Below, piece after piece: positions 37,616 to 51,740 of a stretch of 64,000 bases of DNA. The stretch covers positions 15,790,484-15,854,483 of the forward strand of contig NC_135550.1 in assembly GCF_964340395.1 (NCBI RefSeq). The letters are read 5' to 3'. Below the pieces are notes generated by a model. That model saw nothing but the letters and a program-made list of their open reading frames with translations. It was not told the DNA's origin and did no database searches. The DNA comes from Glandiceps talaboti. Lineage: Eukaryota > Hemichordata > Enteropneusta > Spengelidae. The position numbers and the translations under genes are program-made. The stretch's first letter is position 1. Every line of letters begins with the position of its first letter.

Positions 37616-40600
37616 CCATTATGAACATGTACTCGTCCACCCACTTACCGACACATCTGTTTTTAATGTTACGATACAGGGTCACCCTGATTCAACAGTC
37701 CCTTAATATAAGATCATGCTCAAAATGAACCACAAGCTGATTATTGTGCGTTAAGAAAGGGCTAGTTGTTAACGTTGTTTGACCCTGACGTTGGATCGAA
37801 TAAACTAACATATGTAAAGCATTATATCACTTTGAAATCCTCCAAAGAATTTTAATAAGATTACTTTATGTTGGTAATTTCCGCTATCTTGATTCTAACA
37901 TCCGTAATGGAATAGGGTTTAACGCCGCAAATATGCTTGCGGCCGTACCATTCACAGAAGTATTATATCGTCTTTGTCATTAACAATGTGAGCAATATGA
38001 TTGAGGCTATACTTTATGAGCTGATATCATATTACCGTGTTTTTATAATTGTAATATTATATTGGTCACCTTTTTATTACCTTAATATGTGCAAACAGGA
38101 AATTAAATTATGATTCTCGATGTCCCTCACAGATATTTGCATGGTTAATGAGATGTAATATATTTTGCTTGACTGATTTAGAATAGGAATCTGTAACCCC
38201 ATTACTTCATTAGACATATGGATGATTTGAACAGTGACTTTGAACATTTTTCATGCTTGATTGATTGACAGTTTGATTGACAATATACCTGATGAGGTGG
38301 TTTAATATTTTGTAGGTCAACTTGTATGTCGTACTACACAATAAAATATCTTCGCCATACATTACAGAATAGGAATCTTCACATATTTCCCTAAAACACC
38401 TATATTCTCTAACTTTTTCTGCTACTCAAACTCAACACGACTTATATTTAGCATGGTATTTGCTCGTCATTTCTTCTATCCGTCCTTACTTCGAATTTCA
38501 GTGCCGATTACCATTGTTGAACGCGTTGCTCAGTGCCTGTATATAGTAGGTTGGATGGTCGAGCTGGCAAGCTAGCGTTCCCTCCAATATATAGGCCTAT
38601 GAACTCGGTATTGAAAATGTTCATTGCGACCATGGGTAGAAGGTTATTGGGTGAATAAGTCAGGTGGTGCATATATTATTTGTAATTGTCACATGGTGCA
38701 TATATAATGTTGATTTTTCAAATTACTCTGAAGAGTCTAGAAGTGACCTTGTTGACTACTGTAACGAAAATGTGAACTCGTTATAAATAACCTCGAGCGT
38801 CAACAGGTGGTCATGCCAGGGTTATGCTGAATCTTTCTCAGAATTGCAGATAACGAGCCATAAAGTAAAATTACTGAAATCGATAATACCGAGTTTATAG
38901 ACCAAGTAGGGAACGCTGGACAAATCAGCCAAATAGCCTGCCACGAAAGTTAACAATGATTAAAAAAATGTAAATTTGATATTACATTCATAAATCTAGA
39001 AGATTAATTTTAAGTTTATGAATTGTAATTGTCATGTGATTGAACATGCATGATTGCTAGACATCTTTTTAAAAAAAAAAAAATATGTATTATTATGAAA
39101 TGGGAAGAAAGGGTAATTTTTTTAAAGACTGTATGATGGACGAGAAATCTGTCTGAGTGTTACTTTATGTTGCCAAGTGAAGATATGCATAGACATTATT
39201 AGCAAGAATAGGCCAAAGTCCACAGCCTCGTGGTACTCTGCAGCTGTAGGGATTCTGCATGACAAAGAGCCCTCTATTGACATAGACTGCTGTCTGCATG
39301 CGTATTAGATGTACTTAGGGAGAACCAATTTAATGAAATGCATGTAATGTAATATATAATATACAACACCGATTAATTAGTAAATGCCTGATAAAGTTTT
39401 CCAATTCATGAAAATTGCATTTACTAACCTTGGGGAATTGGGCACTGAATTCAAAGATTGGCAAACAAAGAAGGTCTCTCAATGATTTTAATAAGACGTC
39501 AATAATAAATAAGTAACATTCTTAGCTATAAAAGACCTAATAAATATTTCCCTTTTAATGCATGTAAATTTTTTACACCAGGGACACAGAGCAGTTTGAA
39601 GCTGCAGTGAACTAAATTGACATAATAAATCATTTCCATCTACTTGTCATCAAGCAAATCTTTTGTAAGCTAGTTTCCTCCATAATGCGTTTTCAGTATA
39701 GTCTCTTGGGGTGGGAAAGAACGAATTGTAAACAATTTTGTACCCAAAGGATCTAAAACATACAAGCATTGGAAAAACGCATTTATCGGACACTTGACTG
39801 TTGTGTACACCTATTCAGTGATAATGGTAAGTTTTCTAAAAAAACAATCAGTTTTGTTTTACTAATAAAACATTACAATTTAAAAAAAAACATTATACTA
39901 CCTCCGGCTTCCACGTGTCAACATCAATATAACTTCCAAACTAAAAAATGTCTTACTGTATAATGTTATTTAAAACATGTGGTTGAGAACTGATACCCGA
40001 AACGACCAATGGAACACAGAAAATCAATATTGTGATTTGTAATGTCAATTTAAATTAGAAGATCATAGACAATCAGACTACAGCACTCAATTTACAAGCA
40101 CTGTTATGTACATAATTTCATGTGGGCTTATTGAATCAAACAGATGAAATAGATACGTAAGATGACAGGCGGATGTTTGCTCCAAATTACTACATTTGCT
40201 TTTAATGGACAGGGTGACCAGAATGATTTATTTTTTTAAATCACATGATAACGACGAGGAGCCAATATTTTACAATCAATTTTGCTTTAGTACCAAACAG
40301 CATAGTCATTCTCCGTTTTTGTTTATGTTTGCTCTTGCTTCATATGACGTTTATTTCTGTGACGGTGTATACCAATATTTGTTCTTTGAACTGAAAGTAA
40401 TAACGCCAACGTATTGAACGTATAATGCCAATGGTAATTATGCATATAATTATGTTACTATTTGTCACGTTAAGGTCACTATGATGCATACTCTACGAAT
40501 TGAACCAAAAGGTCAACAGGAAGCTTTCGTCAATTCCCAGCTGATAATAGAGACATATCAAATGATACAAATACCAAGAGAATTCCTTACAATACACTCC

Positions 40601-43600
40601 AGTCAGAGGTTGCAGAGGCTAAAGAAAGGAGATAAATGTCCTGTTTTCTTTCTTTATTTTTCAAGTCGAGAGTGGGAATGTGCTTGAACATGTCACAATT
40701 AAAATAGAAAGAACACAGCACTACGTCAATGCCTTAAACTCCTAGAAATGCATGCTCAGGAATTACTTTTTACTGTCTTTGTCATCAATTCTGCTCATGA
40801 TCTTGTCTAAAATTGATGAACTGTCGATTGTGTTACTATCCCTATAGGCAGTACGGCACATTTGATTTGTTTTGTACGTTCAAGAGCCACGAAGTCCATG
40901 AATTAACTAATAATTGCACAGTTTCAATGTGCCATGAATTCAATTAGAGACCAACTCAAAGTCAACGTCACTAAAACATTGATTCAGACTGAAATAAGAG
41001 ACACAGGATACAAAATAAAAGAAAACTTTATTATCTCTCGAAAGAGAAATGATGGTGACGTGGCATGTGTGGTACGCCAACCTTCTATAATGAAAGCTGA
41101 CCATTGTACAGTGTTGTCTGTTAACCCTGACTTCGAAAATCAAAGTCATAACTCAGAATTAGGTATAAATAAGAACATTATTGTCTTAATTTTCTTTGTA
41201 CATTTCGATATTGGGTGTAACTTGTCTAAATATATATTACCTTCAAGTAAAACCGGTCTGTTACATTTAGAAAAGTACTGACAAATGCCAGTGCAAACAC
41301 TTAAATGTTATTTAGTTGTTAGATTGATGATGTTGCTTAGGATCAGTTTGTCTGTCTAGTTAACATAGAATATTATGTCATAGCTATATTTACTACAGCC
41401 ATTGCCGATGAAGCTTGAGTACATGCCACACAACATCACACAATATTTTGCTTCATGATCATTATCAAAGCATTTACACGATATTTAGTGTACGCCAAAA
41501 TATTAAAAGCGTAATTCCGTCTTTCTCCCCTCTGCTTTTTTAGAACTGTTTTGTTAGATATAATGAGTTACTCGTTACATTGCATCCTGAGGAGTATTGA
41601 ATCTCCAATTGGTAAACGTATCTGTGTAGCTGTACGCATAATATAGTACAAAAAATACGATCAAATGGATTTTTGGGTTCCCATCCAAGAATAAGCGCTA
41701 GAATACAATCACAATTCAACCTGTTACTGTACAACTTGTGGATGAAAGTGACTTCTCATTAGCATATACAATGTCTCTAATTGTTGGTATTTTAAAACAA
41801 TTTTCAGTGAATAAACTGTCGGTGGTCTGTTATAGATAATACTCCAGTTACAGCTAATGAAGCTTTAAAACAAAATATTTATTGGCCGTACGTTTATAAT
41901 ATATCAGTATAAATTAATCATCAATGAGGATTGCATGTAATTAAGATTCATAACATTTCTACGAAGCTGTACATATTCTTTGACCGCTTGAAAATATATT
42001 TGTAAGAGTAAGATTATAATTTGGTTGAATGTAAATCTAATACTCTCTCACAGAGGTAATATTACAAAGTTTAAGTACACCTTTTGAATATATTAACACA
42101 CAAATTTAATACTCAATTTCAACTGATAAATCAAACTTACTGTACCGACCGTGATGTCATATACAAACATATAATTCACATTCGTCATGATTCCTTAGTA
42201 AAATGGTGTATTAATAAAAACAAGGATTTTCTGCAAATGGAAACTGAAGATTGAAACAAATAACATGGATGTTCGGCAAATGGAAACTAGAGATTTAAAC
42301 TAAACAAAAAACAAGGAAACAAACACAGAATTCCAGCATGCATGTTTGGTTTTCAGGAAAACAAAATGAACAGTTTACGAATTATCAATAAAGTAATTAT
42401 TTTTTGTTAACACGTACTAGGTATACTATTTGGTCAATGCACTTTTGTAGCTCTGTCCGGTTCAGCGTAATACTGTAATAAACTGCAAAAAAGGTCGAAA
42501 TACGACCACAAATTATGTCAGAAAGTCGAACGACGTTCATGCTCGATATGACTTGAATTCGTAATCACTAGCATACTATAGCGTCTTTAGTTAATTGAGT
42601 ATAACGATAACATTATACATCAGCGGGCAAAGCTAATGAACCGAAAATGCGATTGCTGATCGTTTGAAACCGCGGATGAAGTAGAATTGATTGTAATGGA
42701 GCCAATGCTTGTTATAGCTCAGACTAGGAGTAGTATGGAAGAAACGACCTCAATAATTACTTGAGTAAGATTGCCTATACATTATTAATAAGTATGGTTA
42801 ATTGATTCAGTTTTTAATCTAAATTTCCATTTTATATATTTATTATCTTTCGAAAATTAATGCCCATGGTGGTTCGTAGTATATGCCGTTTAGATATAAT
42901 AAATAACGGATGGATAATGATATTGCGTGTAACTATATTGCATTTGCGACCATACAGTGACAATACACATACCACTAATCAACACACGGAAGCGATTTCG
43001 TTAGTACATGGTCAGTCGTTGTGTTTTGGTATATCGTAACTTGTTATAGAATGGGTCACATTAGCTGATGAACTCTTGATATGTCTTTACATCTTCCACA
43101 GTCAAATTTTAAAATGATTACATCAACAAAATGCAAACAATGATGGCTCAGACACATAGAAAATGAAATATGTGCTTTTGTGTCTTTAATTTATTTCGAA
43201 GTCATAAGTAATCGTTGTTATGGGAGAGGGGAAAAACATCAAGTTGAGTAAGTGGATATTGAAACCTAACACGTTTTCGTACATAGTAATTGGAATCTGC
43301 ATCTTATCCCAAAAACAGTTCAATTTATTCGAGAATTAATTATACCAATACGTTATGATCAATTGATAAAATATACTAACCGTTGTACGACAACACCGTT
43401 AAATAATCTACTGGTTATTTCTAATGATTATGGTGACTATCGGTTAAAGTTCAAACGTGTTAGTTATATAATATAATATGTAGCCTTGAAGTTCCTCAAC
43501 GCCTACTATCACATAGGTTTAGTTAAACTCTACAATGTGTACGTTAGTCTATTCTTTAAAAAAGTTAAGCAACACCAATATTTGTATTTATTTTGCAGTA

Positions 43601-44348
43601 GATAACTGCTTGCCTATAATCAATGTGATTAGGGTTATTGAAATTATTTTATTGGTACAACAGTGAATTAAGTTTGATTTATGCAACACTGTGAAACCTT
43701 CACTATTTCCTTCAGAGTAGATCTGATGAATACTAGTTCCTGAGAATAGCTAATCAACAGTTCAATGGTAATTTTGTCCTTATAAGTCAGAGAAAGGGGC
43801 ATTTAAAGGTCTCGAATACGATATATGTCTAAGCCCAGACTTTTCATACACATGTTTATAGTCGAAGGTGTAAATGGTACATATACAAATCGAACCTGTT
43901 AAGATTTAAATGGTATTGACGCCATGTTAATGTAAATTTGGCTTTGCAATTGTGAATTGTAATGGCTTCAAGTTGAACTCTAGCTCGTGATCGTATACAA
44001 CAATGATTGACTGTTAGATGTTAGGTACTGGAAACCTATGATTAGCTTATTAAAGTGATTTGAATGATCTCGATTTATCGTCCCCATTGTACCACGGCAA
44101 TATATAAAGGACTAAATGCAAAGGCGACACCTACAAAGAGTTGATTTGATATTTGACAAGCACAAGAATCACATTTTGAGCATTTCCACAAGGCCGAAAG
44201 TTTAATTTGGATAAGGCCAAAATAAAGCCAATGATGAACAAGCAAATGACATCTGCCCCACATACACATTTGTTCTAAAGTACCAATTAAAAAGAAGTGC
44301 AAAAATAGTATATTGGGCGACAAGTTTGTTGAGAGTTTAAAAAACCGC

Positions 44349-44397
44349 GTCGTTGCTCCATTTAGACACACTGTCGTTGCACCATTTTAGACAAACT
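44349..44397 (+). repeat. Two-copy tandem repeat, about 24 bp
   Basis: GTCGTTGCTCCATTTAGACA is followed directly by GTCGTTGCACCATTTTAGAC; the copies differ by a few substitutions and a 1-bp indel. Confidence 0.85.
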
Positions 44398-45089
44398 GTC
44401 CTGACCAGAAACAATGATCTTTTTTGGCCTAAGGTTGCAGTAAATTATAAACAATGCTACACACGTGGGTGGGAATTGTCAGCTACTAGACGCTAACCTG
44501 TCTACTCACTTGATCCTGACTACGCTACACTGCGTGTTATAATGGCTTAATATGTGACTAGGCTACGCTGCATGTCTACTGGATTTAGCTGTAACTTCGC
44601 TACGTTGTGTGTATAGTGCCTGGATATCTGTAACTATATATGCACACTTAGATTTAAGCACGCTAATTGAAACTCTAATCCCAAATCCTATTACCAAATG
44701 ACGTTTGTATCTCTGACGATGCTTTCTAACATCGCTAACCAACTGTTCTTTGAGGAATATTAATCGTGGAAAGATTAATCTAGAAGAGTAATCGAACGAC
44801 GAAAGATGTAATAAAATATTAGCTGTATATGTAGATAAATCAAGCATGAACAATAATATTTGAAATTGGTTATCAATTGTAGAATGTCATTTAAACAAAT
44901 ATATGTACTTTATACTCTGCTTACGTTGGCGGCAGAATGCAGTAAAATAATATCTAATTCTAACACGAATAAGAGTTAAGGACCTTTTTATAAGCGTCAC
45001 AGGGAAAGGCATATCTATGTTCATCAGTTCACTATAACTTTCTCAACAGTCACCTTACAGCCTCGTAATCTTATAACACATCAGAAACA

Positions 45090-45165
45090 AACGGCAATGG
45101 CAAGGCTCGAACCGTTCATTTGCAAATTGAAAGGCGGTAAATTTAACCATTCGACAAGTAGTGAG
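45090..45165 (-). other. tRNA-like / SINE head
   Basis: On the minus strand TGTCGAATGGTTAAATTTAC resembles the Ser/Leu-type A box (TGGCCGAGTGGTTAAGGC). It is followed at near-correct tRNA spacing by GGTTCGAGCC, a good B box (45104-45113). The T stem and acceptor stem do not pair well, so this is probably a tRNA-derived SINE head or tRNA pseudogene rather than a functional tRNA. Confidence 0.4.
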
Positions 45166-46655
45166 CAAAAGTATAGCTAATCACATGTACTACCCAAATT
45201 GATATTCCAGTAAGTTTGTACCTCAAGATCGATAACTGAAATTACAAATAAATATTATTTGAATATGAACACTATTTGATGGATGTTAAGCCGGCCAATT
45301 ACCTTAACGTTTCTTATGTTATTGTGGCTGTGTAACTAGCATAGTAGTGCAATCACAGACTGCGACAGATAAGACGGCTGGGAGTCGAGATTAATGGGAC
45401 ACACTCGTTAGGGAGAAAACAAATGCAAAGAAAAGCCTTGAAAAGGCCAATCTAAAAGACTTTGAAACTACTATCAACGACTTTCGGCAGTAAATAGGTC
45501 ACCGCATACGTAACTCGCAATAGTAGATATAAATTGTTATTTGTAAGTATTTAATGAATATAGATATCCCGCATCATATCAGTAGAGTAAACATGTACAG
45601 TTTCTAATCATCAACATCAATCTACACCCACCAATTTATCTAACTATGCTTTTTGTATATAAATGCAGACTTCTTGAAATTGTGTAGCTGTATATAACCA
45701 TAACATTGAAAGACATCCAGTGACGCAGACGTGTATTCTCAAGCTGTTAATCTTGCATGTAGATTATCTTCAATTTTGCTGATTACAGAGGTGATAGAGA
45801 TACCAATGGGAATCGTGTTTTGCATGTTACTCGATTGTATAAGGTTTACTAATTTCCCAAGACATATCAAGATAATTTGGCTGATGTGTTACGATCGATT
45901 TATATTTCAAATGTGCAAATGTCTGATAGTTGTACGTGGAAAAAATATAAATACTCTACCCGTGGCCATATTATTATGGCTGGTTAAACTTAATGGGTCT
46001 GAAGTGTGATTTTAGTGAGTACCAAGAACGTCCGTGTTGCTACTTGCTGTGGAAAATCGCCCGGTCAAACGAGGTCAGCTTCAGCTTCTGGTCAAATCAG
46101 TCGTTTTCTACCGAAAATTCTTGAACGGAGCGTTACACAATGATCCTACTAAATGTACTTGCCATAGTTATTTAAAACACATAAAAATCCACCTTTTCGT
46201 GAAATTTGTAAAACTCCCCTAGTATGAGAGAAAAACCGGGTCAAAGTTTCAGTGCCTCAAGTATGCGTCCCGAATTCGTCGGAAAATCGGTATTCCTAAA
46301 TGTAATGCCAAAATTTGTGTTGCTGGTACGAAAGAATAGATGTCAGTTGAGGTTTAGGCTTTTACAGTATCTAAAATGGTGGAGTCTAGTGAAAATACCC
46401 ATAAATAAGGCCCGTGAGCAGCCATTCAAAGTGTAATGGTCGCAAACTGAAGGATAGATATATGCAAATGAGGATGTTGCGGACTGGCTGATTATGTAAA
46501 AGGGGTGCAGAATTTGGATTTGAAGTTTACAACCCTGTTTCGAACAAACGCTTGTCATTTGGGCCTACAATGTGTAGAATTATGACTATAGCACATATTA
46601 CATTGCTTGTTTGACGTCAATAGTGTATTTTGAAAAGTGGAAGTTTACTTAAAGT

Positions 46656-46761
46656 CTGCCAATGTTGCTACCATACACAGTCCTTGTTGCTATCAATGAT
46701 TGTCCTTGTTGTTATCAAGACTGCCAATGTTGCTACCATACACAGTCCTTGTTGCTATCAA
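46656..46761 (+). repeat. 65-bp tandem duplication
   Basis: A 41-bp segment beginning CTGCCAATGTTGCTACCATA occurs identically at 46656-46696 and 46721-46761; the intervening sequence is a diverged partial copy (TCCTTGTTGTTATCAA). Confidence 0.9.
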
Positions 46762-47954
46762 AGATTGATTGGTATTGCCACTATCAGAGGGTGTCAGAAC
46801 AAAAAACTTTTAGATGCTAGATTTTATACACCCTCGTGAAATATTGGTAAACAAGTTTATGTTAGTGACCTGAAGCAGATATCCTTTGTTTAGTTCAAAT
46901 TGTTGCGAGAAGGGTTAGCGTATTATTAATTTTATCATTAATATTATTAATACCGGAGGCCTTAGCCACTTCCTTGAGACTAGGTGAATAAAGGACGATT
47001 ATGGTGTATTCAAGAAAAACGTGCGTATGTCACGAAACAGGAAAGAAATAAACTCAGACTGGTAGATCTCATACTTCTCCGCTAGTCAATGAATGTTTTA
47101 AAAAGTGAAAAAATGAGAGTGATACCCGATCGTATATCAATATAAAAATTGAATGATAACATTTATATACAGTCATCTCCAGAGGTTAATATAAAAGCTC
47201 ACTGTGCCGTGTCCGTCCATTTAACTTTGTACTTGTACTCTTGTCGAGAATTGATTAACTGTCTAATCAAAAGATCCGCGACAAACTCCAATGACTACAG
47301 ATAATGTATTCATTTTGAATGTTCCCGATGAACAATGCCCAGACTGAACTGCTAAAATGTCATGACAAGCTTCAAGGAAAACGATTGATATATCATTCAC
47401 CTTCTGGTCATTAATCTCCAATATACTGAGTATCAGTTATTTATTAACACTAATGATGTCAAAAACGCTAAGTAATAAATTGATATTCCTGGAATTAAAG
47501 CTGCCCATGTTACTCTATTACCTACACACAAAACTTTGATGAATAATGACAGCTATGCTACGTCATATTATCTATATCAAACCGAGGACAAATAGAGAAT
47601 TTACTTTTTATGAGACAGGGTTATATTAATCTTGTAGTATTTTGCATGAATCTGTCTTGCCTCAAATGAAACACCCTTCGAGTTAATCGATGCGACATGA
47701 AGTCAATGAAAAAATAGTTCCTCTATTTAGCATCTGATGTCTAAACCTTGGGATATCTCCCTGTCCAACATAAATAATAAAAACCTATAAGTGATAACAG
47801 ATATATGGTCGCCATTCTGTTAGCTGAGACACAATACAAAGCAATAACAGACGAGTTTTCTCATTAATAGCTTCATTCAAAATGGTTGCTATGGCGATGA
47901 AATGGAAGGGCGCCAACAAAATGAGAAAACAAGGCAACAGGATTCACTTCATAC

Positions 47955-47957
<3 letters not shown>

Positions 47958-48042
<85 letters not shown>
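47958..48042. repeat. (TA)n microsatellite
   Basis: About 42 TA units, left of a 60-bp island. Confidence 0.97.
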
Positions 48043-48044
<2 letters not shown>

Positions 48045-48098
48045 CTCGGTGAGTATCAATCTGCTAAGACAGTGCTCTATACCGCAGTGGTAGAGCGT

Positions 48099-48104
<6 letters not shown>
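48043..48104. other. tRNA D-arm-like island between TA tracts
   Basis: The 60-bp unique insert contains ACCGCAGTGGTAGAGCG, similar to a tRNA A box/D arm, and a short inverted repeat GCTCTA...TAGAGC. Too short for a tRNA. Like the element at 446-518, it is bracketed by TA microsatellites. Confidence 0.35.

Positions 48105-48160
<56 letters not shown>
48105..48160. repeat. (TA)n microsatellite
   Basis: About 27 TA units, right of the island. Confidence 0.97.
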
Positions 48161-48162
<2 letters not shown>

Positions 48163-49267
48163 GATATATACATATATATAACATAATAGAAATGTTTGTC
48201 ATTCATACATCGCAACGATCACCGAGCAGCTACACTAGTGTATTGCAAATGCAAATGCGACTACACTTCGTCAGTTCTTTAGAAGACATTAATTCTATCA
48301 ATTTGACATTATCAGCATTGGATAAATCATTCTTGAACTGTCCATGAAACGCTGTCAAGATTAAAAATTGAAGTAAATGCTTATATTGTAGTTAAATGTA
48401 ATTGTAGTTCAATACTGATTAGTTGTTGTATATTGTCCAATACAACACTGTACATCATCAAATTGCACGAAAAGTTCTATTTTGAATCAATTTTTACCGA
48501 GTGGGAATAACATTATTGGCTATGAAAGACTTCATATAACGCCACTTGGTCATCATGAATAAGACTGGACTATCCATTCAGCAGCTTCTCCTTCTTGAAT
48601 GCCCGTTTACACCTGACACAAACCTCGGAATACGAAAGAGGAAAGGCATTCAAAAACGTTATGCCTAATACGTTTGCAAGTTTTCACCTTTGGAAAGGTT
48701 TCATCTTTCTTGTTTTATTCATTCAGCTTTAGCTGACAAACGTTACTCGTGCATGAGAAATCAAGTTTAGATTGCACTCATCTCAGGTGTTATGTCTCTG
48801 TTGCTCATCAACCTTAAGCAAATTCAACGTCTCATAGCAACAGACCGGAATTCACGTTCGATTCTGATAACCTTTCTAGGCAACTTGTTATGCTTTTAAC
48901 CGTATATATCCTTAAGCGCCAGTTTCTTAACTACTCTGAACTGTATTCTTTTCACTGAAGGTTTGGATGGCGCACAGGAGATAGTCAAATCCAAAGCTGA
49001 CAGCGACCATGATATCTTAAGGAGATTTCCGTGTATGACTTCTTAACAATGATTGTTTTTGTTCAGAGTAAAGAAAGATTTATTGCAATCGATCTCTATT
49101 ATTGTGATAATGTTACATATACATACACAAGTACTGACACCGATGGAAACATTTGTACTAAAATCACCTTCATATTAGTATTTCTTAATCTAACAATAAT
49201 TGTTTTGGTGTCAAGGTAATTTCAATAATATCTCATAAAGAACAGCTGAAAGATTTATATAAAAGTA

Positions 49268-49303
49268 ATACACACACGCACACACACACACACACACACA
49301 CAC
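49268..49303. repeat. (CA)n microsatellite
   Basis: About 17 CA units with one CG variant, ending in CACGTGTGT. Confidence 0.95.
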
Positions 49304-50109
49304 GTGTGTTCTTCTAGTTTGATCTCGCTTTCGTATTTATTTCTCTGTTAGATAAAATGTAACATTTTTACGTGTGTGTTATTAGGTATGTATAGAACAG
49401 TATTAACGCTTCGAATATCCCCGTTAGTATAGTAGTTACAATAGTCTAAAATATGACAAATGCTTAACGTTTGAAATAATGGCTTAAAACGAATCATTTC
49501 AATCACAGTGGTATTTAAAATGTTGATTAGTGCAATGATAATGAGAAAATGCACCATGCATTAACCTCTTCTGCAGTGCTTTTTATCATGGGAACATATG
49601 ACGCCATTGCTTTTATCAGAGCTGCCTGATTCGCCGATCACAACACGATTTGGTCAGTAACGTGATCTTCATGTCTGGGGAACAATACTGCCGCATTCAG
49701 TGTTACATACTGAAAATGTTAAAGTTTAAGTTTTCAGGAGATGTTTGAAACAAAATGGTGAACACTCCAATAGACGAAGGCGCATAACCACGAATACTAA
49801 TGACACTTACATCCAGTCAAACGGATTACGTAACATTAATTGATTTCATGCATTTCCGAGACAAATTGAAAAAAATGACACATTAAGGAAAAAACCTTTA
49901 TTGTTCATAGCAATTACAGATTACATTTGTCTAAAAATTCTATGATTCTATATTGCTTTTTACTATTTTGACTTTAGTTAAAATATTACAAGAGACATTG
50001 TTATATTACAAATAACACGTTTACTATCACATCAAATATTCATATATTGTAATAGACACACACAGGGGAACCTTCATCTTATTACCCACTGTAAAATGCT
50101 TTTGTATAT

Positions 50110-50141
<32 letters not shown>

Positions 50142-50213
50142 TGTATGTATGTATGTATGTATGTATGTATGAGTGTGTGTGTGTGTGTGTACGTGTGGAG
50201 GCGTGCATGCATG
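50110..50213. repeat. (ATGT)n-(GT)n microsatellite
   Basis: About 15 ATGT units followed by GT repeats and a short GCATGCATG run. Confidence 0.96.
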
Positions 50214-51609
50214 TGTATCCAGTCCATGCGCCAATTTCAAAATCCTAGTTCGAGTCATGTTCTTGATATTTGGTTTAAGGCAGATAATTTGGTTTAATAT
50301 CAGTAATTGTGTATTTAAAGTTTTTTTAAAAAAACAACAACACCATAACACTAATACTTCAGTTACGACGATGTCGCATTTAGTGTGGGAATAAGGAATA
50401 AACAATCTCCCCATCAAATGTAATGAAAGGCTTTGGGGAAAAATAATTGAAATGTATTAGTAACAACGTAAACATAGGCGACACCTAAATGTGCAGTTAA
50501 GCAACGTACCGTAGTAGTCACCATTATTGAATCACCTGACACGTCTTCAATTAACTCAATTTGATGCATACATGCAGTCTGAGTACATTTAAGCCGAAAT
50601 CACGTATTACCTGAAGCATGAAGATTCTTAACATAATTATCAGTAGTCTGGTTGTCTTTTTGACTTCCTATAAACCCAAAGTAATTCACTAATTGGTTAT
50701 CATTACGTTTCACAATATGGGGAAAGGGGTACGATCTTACGCTCATTAGACATATAGATGATTACTTGGATGATTTAAGATAATTTGCGAAATGCCATAC
50801 AACTCTCTAAAGATAACGACGACGCATCAGGCTTTCTGGATTTTGAACGTATCGCCTAAAGGTTATTGAATTTTAATGGTATTTACGTTTGGTGAACTTA
50901 CGATAAGTCTATTAGTGGACAAGGAAGAAATAATTTCCATTCCTAATGAACGGTACTTCGATAGACAGGATCAAGTTAAAAGACAGACTTGGAAAGCAAA
51001 TTTAGTCTAATATAACAGTATACACAGAGATATGGCAGCAATTGAAAATATATAACATCACGAGTATAATTTAATTTTTCAAAACTATATTTCTGAAACG
51101 AGCATACGATTTTGTTGATTTTGTATGTATTATTTGAAAACGTTAGTTTTTTGGTTACAAACTCTCTTATTAGTTAAAAGGGACAGAACTGAAAACATGT
51201 CCTTGCAGAGCTGCAATAACTGAACGTATAATTGCAAGTGCTGCCAATTGCTAAAACTGTGTCTGTCGTAGAAAATACCATTACGACCGATCGCCTTTCT
51301 TTCTATCGATTACAGTTTTCAAAAACAAAGAGTCTACACGAAAATTAATCACGTACGTTTTCAATACGTTAAATTAGTTGTTCATCATGTCATGATGTCA
51401 TATGATATTTTGTTTACGCCATATTACCTGTACATAGGCAAATTGATCAATCATGACATATCAACGACATTTAGTTGTTTAACCTGCTTGACGAACGTTT
51501 TCTTACCAGAAGACGTCTGTGTTTAATATTCTTTTGGTACTAATGAACTTTTACATCTTTGGTATTTGGCAATATTGTATTTTGATTGCTTAATCTGATC
51601 ACTACTTAC

Positions 51610-51740
51610 CCCATAAAGAGAAGCATTCCTATCCTCTCAAGGTCAACATACAAATATTTCCATGAGTCAGCAAGCAATAGTTTATCTTCAATAGTAAGTG
51701 TAGGTTCCACTGTTTCCGAAGAGGAACTACCACACCCCAT
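51610..51740 (-). CDS. Globin X-like gene C, exon 1 (MGC N-terminus, helices A-B)
   Basis: ATG followed by MGCGSSSSETVEPTLTIEDK, then LLLADSWKYLYVDLERIG and MLLFM plus GG before donor GTAAGT; 131 bp, phase 2 (B12.2). Trp A12 is present. Gly2-Cys3 with Ser6 predicts myristoylation plus palmitoylation, so the protein should sit on the inner face of a membrane like fish globin X. It is the nearest upstream exon compatible with exon 2 at 36381-36606, though the intron would be 15 kb. It has the same length and phase as the orphan exon at 63507-63637. Upstream (51741-52040) lies a region with a CACGTG box at 52032-52037; no clear TATA box. Confidence 0.88.

Larger units (their letters stand above)
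36607..51609 (-). other. Intron 1 of globin gene C (B12.2 position)
   Basis: 15,003 bp, much longer than the corresponding introns of A (3.1 kb) and B (6.2 kb). It contains E-box-rich sequence near 37.3 kb, a hairpin MITE (37426-37615), two small tandem duplications (44349-44397, 46656-46761), a tRNA-like SINE head (45.1 kb), paired TA tracts around 48 kb, and CA and ATGT arrays near 49.3 and 50.1 kb. The stretches 37620-44340, 46770-47950, 48165-49260 and 50220-51600 show nothing recognisable. Confidence 0.75.

Noticed and set aside
37409-37644. Two overlapping 60-63-codon genes on opposite strands
   Set aside because: They encode the same peptide because the DNA is a palindrome; no independent coding evidence.
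43062-43070. Hammerhead ribozyme core (CTGATGA)
   Set aside because: This and the CTGATGA motifs near 1575, 13650 and 32632 lack the stem and GAAA partner needed for a hammerhead.
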